Source: Achatina immaculata
Taxonomy: Eukaryota > Mollusca > Gastropoda > Stylommatophora > Achatinidae
NCBI GenBank assembly: GCA_009760885.1
Contig: CM019707.1
Location: 31,437,602-31,501,601, forward strand
Length of the DNA stretch: 64,000 nucleotides
Direction of reading: 5' to 3'
In this document: piece by piece, positions 58,585-64,000 of the stretch
Layout of the letters: the number at the start of each line of letters is the position of its first letter
How positions within the stretch are numbered: position 1 is the stretch's first letter
Program-made: the position numbers and the translations under genes
Notes under the pieces: generated by a model
Told to the model about the DNA's origin: nothing
The model's database searches: none
The model's input: the letters and a program-made list of their open reading frames with translations, nothing else

Positions 58585-59112
58585 CCTTCTAATCCCATGT
58601 AGTCAAGACTTTGTTCTTTTGTAATCTCATGTAGTCACGTTTTTATTATTGTAATCTCATATAGCCAAGTTTTTATTCTTGTAATTTCGTATGTCAAAGT
58701 TTTTATTCGTGTAATTTCATACAGCCAAATTTTTTTGTTCTTGTAATCTCATATAGGGGTGTCTGAGTGGCGAAGTGGTTAGTGCACTGGTCTCTCATGG
58801 CGAAGGTCGGGGGTTCGAATCCGGGCGGAGGCACCCCAGTCACTGAGCTGTAGAAATGGGTACCCGACTTCTGGAGTTTGGGAAGGAAAGGCGGCCAGGC
58901 ATAATACTGACCATATCACCCTCTAGTGTGCTTGACATGTCATGGAAAATATGGGCACTAACACCATATCCTTATGTGCCTCTAAGGCATGAAGAAAAAA
59001 AGAAAAAGAAAAATCTCATATAGCCAAGTTTTTATCATGTAATCTCATATAGCCAAGTTTTTATTCTTGTATTCTCATGTAGCCAAGTTTTTATTCTTGT
59101 AATCTCATGCAA
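58585..59112. repeat. ~30-bp minisatellite interrupted by a SINE
   Basis: Units of TTTTTATTCTTGTAATCTCA plus TATAGCCAAG occur on both sides of the SINE at 58757-59011: about five to the left and three or four to the right. Confidence 0.92.
58757..59011 (+). mobile_element. tRNA-derived SINE with target-site duplication, copy 1
   Basis: 255-bp insertion flanked by AATCTCATATAG (58745-58756 and 59012-59023). The head has pol III boxes TGGCGAAGTGG (A) and GGTTCGAATCC (B), and a 7-bp acceptor-like pairing GGTGTCT/AGGCACC. The T-stem beyond two pairs does not form, so it is not a functional tRNA gene. The body has GAAATGGGTACCCGACTTCT, GGAGTTTGGGAAGGAAAGGC and GGCCAGGCATAATACTGACC. The end is an A-rich GAAAAAAAGAAAAAGAAA tail. 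Mobilised in trans by a LINE (family knowledge). Confidence 0.9.
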
Positions 59113-59608
59113 TTAAGATTATGAGTACAGCTATAGGCTTCGTGAAGTCTCTCTCGCTACTTAGAGTCTCTGTACGTATTCCATACACCAGAAAGGTACA
59201 GGAATTGTGTATGACGTTCAATGGTAACTCTCTCTTCTCCCCTCTGTTAATCTGTTCCCACTAAGTGAGTAATCGCTTAGCTTAAGAAACGGAATACCCG
59301 CTGATCCTGGTCGTTTCTCTTCTTCTCTAGATGCTTATCTTTGACGGAAGACTTCCATCCATCAACTTGGCTTTGAATTGTATATGACCCCCAGAGAAGC
59401 TTAATTATGCATTTGTTTCTAGGGCACTGTTGTGGGCAGGATAATTCCTTACATCATTATCACATTTCCATTACTCTTCTAAGTAATGATGTGCCAGCTG
59501 TAAAAGTAATAACAACGCTATCGTCTATTCTGGAGTTGCTTTGGAGTTCAGTGGTTTCATCCTGTGGTTTGTGGAGTGCTCTGTGGTACCTGTGGCTTTT
59601 TTGGGAGC

Positions 59609-61370
59609 CTTCATCCATCCATCCCACCAACCCACCAAACAACCAACAAACGATTCAAAGATTAACCAGTCAGACAATTATCCTCCAACCAATCCCACCA
59701 AACAACCAGCAAAATAAGCAACTGGTCAGCTACCTAATCAAACAAGAAACTGACAGAAAAACCAACCATGTAACCAACTAAACAACCAACACGTAAATAA
59801 CCAGCTAAACAATTATCCAGGCAACAGAACAACCAAGCACCTTTCGGCCAGTCATCCAGCTAAGAAACATCCAATCACCCACCACAAAACCAACCAACTC
59901 TCCCAACCAACCAACTAAACAACCAACCAGAGAATCAACCGCTGTTAGTAAGACAATAAAACAAACAGCCACCAATCAACCAACTACTCACCAAAAAAAG
60001 AATAACCGTCCAACCAACTAAACAGTCAATCAATCAACCATCCAACCAAGTAAACAACCAACCAGTAAACAACCACAGAGCGAACTAAACAATCAGCCAT
60101 TTTAATCAGTCAACTATCCAACCATGTAAACAAGCAACCAACCAAGTAAATAACCAACGAACCAATCAGGTAACCAACCAATCAATCAACCGACGAAACA
60201 ACCCAACATTCAACAGAGACATATTTTACTTTCGTCAAAAAAGGAAAAAAATCTCTATACACCTTTAAAAATGTGAACCGTATACTCCATGTTTGGCTTC
60301 TAAATAGAATTGCTCTAATCTTTGTGTTTTTCCTTCTAATCCCATGTAGTCAAGACTTTGTTCTTTTGTAATCTCATGTAGTCACGTTTTTATTATTGTA
60401 ATCTCATATAGCCAAGTTTTTATTCTTGTAATTTCGTATGTCAAAGTTTTTATTCGTGTAATTTCATACAGCCAAATTTTTTTGTTCTTGTAATCTCATA
60501 TAGGGGTGTCCGAGTGGCGAAGTGGTTAGTGCACTGGTCTCTCATGGCGAAGGTCGGGGGTTCGAATCCGGGCGGAGGCACCCCAGTCACTGAGCTGTAG
60601 AAATGGGTACCCGACTTCTGGAGTTTGGGAAGGAAAGGCGGCCAGGCATAATACTGACCATATCACCCTCTAGTGTGCTTGACATGTCATGGAAAATATG
60701 GACACTAACACCATATCCTTATGTGCCTCTAAGGCATGAAGAAAAAAAGAAAAAGAAAAATCTCATATAGCCAAGTTTTTATTCATGTAATCTCATATAG
60801 CCAAGTTTTTATTCTTGTATTCTCATGTAGCCAAGTTTTTATTCTTGTAATCTCATGCAATTAAGATTATGAGTACAGCTATAGGCTTCGTGAAGTCTCT
60901 CTCGCTACTTACAGTCTGTGCATATTCCATACACCAGAAAGGTACAGGAATTGTGTATGACGTTCAATGGTAACTCTCTCTTCTCCCCTCTGTTAATCTG
61001 TTCCCACTAAGTGAGTAATCGCTTAGCTTAAGAAACGGAATACCCGCTGATCCTGGTCGTTTCTCTTCTTCTCTAGATGCTTATCTTTGACGGAAGACTT
61101 CCATCCATCAACTTGGCTTTGAATTGTATATGACCCCCAGAGAAGCTTAATTATGCATTTGTTTCTAGGGCACTGTTGTGGGCAGGATAATTCCTTACAT
61201 CATTATCACATTTCCATTACTCTTCTAAGTAATGATGTGCCAGCTGTAAAAGTAATAACAACGCTATCGTCTATTCTGGAGTTGCTTTGGAGTTCAGTGG
61301 TTTTCATCCTGTGGTTTGTGGAGTGCTCTGTGGTACCTGTGGCTTTTTTGGGAGCCTTCATCCATCTTTG
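59609..61370. repeat. Tandem block Z, copy 2 of 2
   Basis: About 99% like copy 1 with single-base changes and small indels. It continues into unique sequence (TTTGTAATCATAGCCTGC) after 61366. Confidence 0.94.
60504..60758 (+). mobile_element. tRNA-derived SINE, copy 2 (duplicated with block Z)
   Basis: Same flanks (AATCTCATATAG at 60492-60503 and 60759-60770) as copy 1, so it was copied by the block duplication rather than inserted independently. Differs in a few bases (GTCCGAG for GTCTGAG). Confidence 0.9.
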
Positions 61371-61429
61371 TAATCATAGCCTGCTATCGGCATTTGTTTA
61401 TTCATGGAATGATGATAAAATATCGCATT

Positions 61430-61735
61430 CACATAATGATGATTCTACGTTGATACAATGATGTTTTTACACTGTACTAATGTAATGATGATTTTACAAT
61501 GTATTCAAGTAATGAAGTTTTACACTGTAATAATATAATGATGGCTTTACACTGTATTCATGTAATGATAACTTTACACTGTATTCATGTCAACGGTGTT
61601 TTTATATTGTCTACTTGTAATTGTGCTTACACAATATTTCAAGTAATGATTATTTTACACTGTATTCGCATTATCATGATTTTATACTGTATTCACGTAA
61701 TGATGATTTTACTTTCTGTTAACATTTTCCTATTG
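61430..61735. repeat. Degenerate ~27-30-bp repeat (TTTACACTGTATTCATGTAA)
   Basis: About ten diverged units with AATGATGATTTTACACTGTA. Confidence 0.85.
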
Positions 61736-61789
61736 CGAAGACCTCTTCGCGGTATTCACCTATCTAACGTTGTATCTAACGTATCTAAC

Positions 61790-62120
61790 CCACAGCTGAT
61801 ATGCTAGCGCCAGGGTTAGCGAACCACGGCTGGCAAAGACCCTGTCCCACCTCTCCTTTGCTACCCCCAGTAACAGGCATAGCCTGGCTAAACGAGGCAG
61901 GGATCGCCTTACTCCCCATGGTGGTGGAGTCTGCTAAAGAAGCACTGCCGACCCCTTGCTTTTTTTAAATGCACTCCGGGACTGAGGAAAAAAAATAGCT
62001 GCCATAACCTCCTTCCAACCCTATACGATGTCCTGCCTCAGCACATCCACAGCACCGGCTGCAAAGAACACCAGCTCGCAGTTACAGGGAGATAGCACAA
62101 GACAAGACAAGACAAGATCT
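61790..62120 (-). repeat. Dispersed repeat A, minus-strand copy with (CAAGA)n end
   Basis: Full-looking copy: GCCAGGGTTAGCGAACCACG, AAGACCCTGTCCCACCTCTC, GTGGTGGAGTCTGCTAAAGA, ACTCCGGGACTGA, AACACCAGCTCGCAGTTACA, then (ACAAG)n at 62097-62116. Confidence 0.85.
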
Positions 62121-62342
62121 AACGTTGTCTATAACTTTTCTGCATGTTGGAAACTGCTGCGTGGAGGTCGTGGGGTCAGATCTCATTATGGCCTTGAGCT
62201 TCATTGGTCCTCCCATGAACGATCGCCATGCTTTGTCAGGAAAACCAAACTGTTGTCGCCTCTCACATCATGTTCAGAAAGGAGGCAGTGATCCTGATCC
62301 TTCATGATGGTAGGTGGTCTCAGCCATGGACACAAGCCTGGA
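62121..62342. other. No recognised feature
   Basis: Short open frames without motifs. Confidence 0.4.
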
Positions 62343-62772
62343 GAGGAATATGGAGTTTAGGGTTATTTTATAAGGAATTTAGGGTTATTTTATAAGGAAT
62401 TTAGGGTTATTTTATAAGGAATTTAGGGTTATTTTATAAGGAATTTAGGGTTATTTTATAAGGAATTTAGGGTTATTTTATAAGGAATTCAGGGTTATTC
62501 TATAAGGAATTTAGGGCTATTCTATAAGGAATTTAGGGTTATTCTATAAGGAATTTAGGGCTATTCTATAAGGAATTTAGGGTTATTCTATAAGGAATTC
62601 AGGGATAGTCTATAAGGAATTTAGGGCTATTCTATAAGGAATTCAGGGTTATTCTATAAGGAATTTAGGGCTATTCTAGAAGAAATTCAGGGTTATTCTA
62701 TAAGGAATTTAGGGATATTCTATAAGGAATTTAGGGCTATTCTATAAGGAATTTAGGGCTAGTCTATAAGCA
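62343..62772. repeat. 22-bp minisatellite (AATTTAGGGTTATTTTATAAGG)
   Basis: About 19 units in register: the left six carry TTATTTTATAAGG and the rest TTATTCTATAAGG or CTATTCTATAAGG. Each unit contains one TTAGGG-like hexamer, but it is not telomeric repeat. Confidence 0.96.
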
Positions 62773-63050
62773 AATCCATTTAAATATTTAAGTTCAGGTA
62801 AGGTTGGGGGGGGGGGGTCCAGCTGATGCACTGCTGCAGAGACCCGGAGGGTTTCGCTTTATTTGGAGGAGCGGGGGGGGGGGGTGGAATGGATGAAACT
62901 AGGCTGGTTTAATCAAAAGTTGACAGAGAAGACAAATTAGACATCTTGAAAATGTGGATATATATGGTGGGGGGGGGGGAAGTGAAAACTCATTGCAGCC
63001 AATCTGCCTGAGAAGACGGCACAAGATGATGATGATGAAGCGAGGAGGTG
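62773..63050. other. Poly-G runs and short unique DNA
   Basis: G runs at about 62806-62818, 62873-62885 and 62970-62979; otherwise unremarkable. Confidence 0.5.
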
Positions 63051-63511
63051 GGGGAACAGAGAGAGAGAGGAGAGAGACAGAGAGAGGAGAGAGAGAGACA
63101 GAGAGAGACAGAGAGAGAGGAGAGAGAGAAGAGACAGAGAGAGAGGAGAGAGAGACAGAGAGAGAAGAGAGAGGAGAGAAAAAAGAGAGGAAAAAGAGAC
63201 AGAGAGAGGAGAGAGAGACAAAAAGAGAGGAGAGAGAGGAGAGAAGAGAGAGGAGAGAGAGACAGAGAGAGAGGAGAGAGAGAAGAGACAGAGAGAGAGG
63301 AGAGAAGAGACAGAGAGAGAAGAGAGAGGAGAGAAAAAAGAGAGGAAAGAGAGACAGAGAGAGAGGAGAGAGAGACAAAAAGAGAGGAGAGAGAGAGGAG
63401 AGAAGAGAGAGAGGAGAGAGAGACAGAGAGAGAGAGGAGAGAAGAGAAGAGAGAGTGACAGAGAGAGAGGAGAGGAGAGAGAGAAGAAAGGAGGAGACAG
63501 AGAGAGAGTAT
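63051..63511. repeat. GA-rich purine tract with ACAGAGAGAGAGG-type units
   Basis: GA dinucleotides mixed with ACAGAG and GGAGAG words. Two partly similar halves of about 140-150 bp (63110-63250 and 63255-63400) suggest a higher-order duplication. The open frames are Arg/Glu or Ser/Leu artefacts. Confidence 0.95.
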
Positions 63512-64000
63512 AGATAAATATTTTTCCACTGCTTACAAAGTTCTTCAAGAAGGCCATCAATCCGCTAATTAAAGCGAAAACCTTTTATCAAAAATATCCC
63601 CTGGACGAACAAATGAAGCAAAAGTCCTGTATCTATCCACAAGCTATCCATGAGACTGGGAACTAAACTGTCATGCAAAAAAAAAAGGTATTTCACAATT
63701 GCAACTCAGTCTGTCTTCGGTGGGAGGTAACAAGAAAGATATCAATTATACGAACGTCGAGGGACACAGCTCTACTGGTTTGAAAACCGCTCGTGCGCTA
63801 AAATCTGGAGTGTGGGAGGAAGGGAAAACGGGCATCGGATGATGAGATAATGATGGCAAGTGTCAGCAGTTGTCGCCCCTAGTATAGAGAAAGCATAGAT
63901 TATGGGAGAAAGACCCACTGTGAGAAGAAAACCCAGCTAGACGGGGCGAAAAGTCCTCTTAAACCCGTGGTTCCAAACCTATGGTCCTAGGACTACATGT
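63512..64000. other. Unique DNA; possible transposon end at the window edge
   Basis: GTGGTTCCAAACCTATGGTCC at 63965 onward resembles the end sequence of hAT-type elements but runs off the window. Nothing else was recognised. Confidence 0.35.

Larger units (their letters stand above)
57864..59608. repeat. Tandem block Z, copy 1 of 2
   Basis: About 1,747-bp unit: CCAA-rich tract, 30-bp array split by a SINE, then unique sequence. The junction to copy 2 near 59610 joins CCTTCATCCATC to CCATCCCACC with about 5 bp shared. Confidence 0.94.

Noticed and set aside
58757..58840. Functional tRNA gene
   Set aside because: A and B boxes and an acceptor-like pairing are present, but the T-stem does not form and a SINE body and A-rich tail follow.
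62343..62772. Interstitial telomere, because each unit contains TTAGGG
   Set aside because: The period is 22 bp and the hexamer occurs once per unit, never in tandem.
62899..63560. Overlapping Ser/Leu-rich and Arg/Glu-rich ORFs
   Set aside because: They are translations of the GA/CT dinucleotide tract.

Overview
The window is animal (metazoan) nuclear DNA with one recognisable gene. It is AT-rich, full of microsatellites and minisatellites, has long introns, and carries decayed mariner, hAT, LINE and tRNA-derived SINE copies. The gene is a tumour necrosis factor superfamily (TNFSF) ligand: a type II membrane protein whose stalk has a CxxC...CC cysteine pattern. The repeat load and the look of the TNF ligand suggest a lophotrochozoan, probably a mollusc. 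That assignment is inference from recall, not from any search.

Layout. 1-0.9 kb: two minisatellites. 0.97-1.49 kb: first visible coding exon of the TNF ligand (cytoplasmic tail, membrane anchor, stalk, first strand of the TNF domain). 1.5-16.4 kb: a ~15 kb intron holding a mariner copy (3.8-5.1 kb), LINE 3' ends, SINE pieces, three tandem copies of a ~1.8-2.0 kb block (9.08-14.7 kb), and a 27-bp minisatellite of 44 units (14.72-15.91 kb). 15.9-23.5 kb: four tandem copies of the terminal TNF exon. Copies 1-3 have a splice acceptor and encode the same 125 residues. Copy 4 has lost its acceptor and is fused in frame to unrelated upstream sequence, giving a 182-codon ORF. 23.5-35.4 kb: no gene, but a hAT-type element with a perfect 8-bp target duplication and several minisatellites. 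35.4-44.1 kb: a long-armed foldback-like repeat, a partial second copy, and more arrays. 44-53 kb: LINE 3' fragments, a second mariner, a second hAT-type element. 52.7-57.6 kb: a 2.04 kb tandem duplication ending in a 20-bp array of exactly 50 units. 57.8-61.4 kb: a 1.75 kb tandem duplication carrying a tRNA-derived SINE with intact target-site duplications. 61.4-64 kb: dispersed repeat, 22-bp array and GA-rich tract.

How it fits together. If exon 1 uses the second of two overlapping donors (GT at 1490), it joins in phase to any of the first three terminal exons and gives a 299-residue TNF ligand. The terminal exon has therefore been multiplied as alternative last exons with the same coding content. 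Seven tandem-duplication junctions at four places have units of only 1.7-2.05 kb, different staggered breakpoints, and mostly 2-7 bp of microhomology. This points either to replication-template switching or to an assembly artefact; read coverage would decide. Apart from the TNF gene and transposon remnants, the long open frames come from stop-free tandem repeats and are not credible genes.
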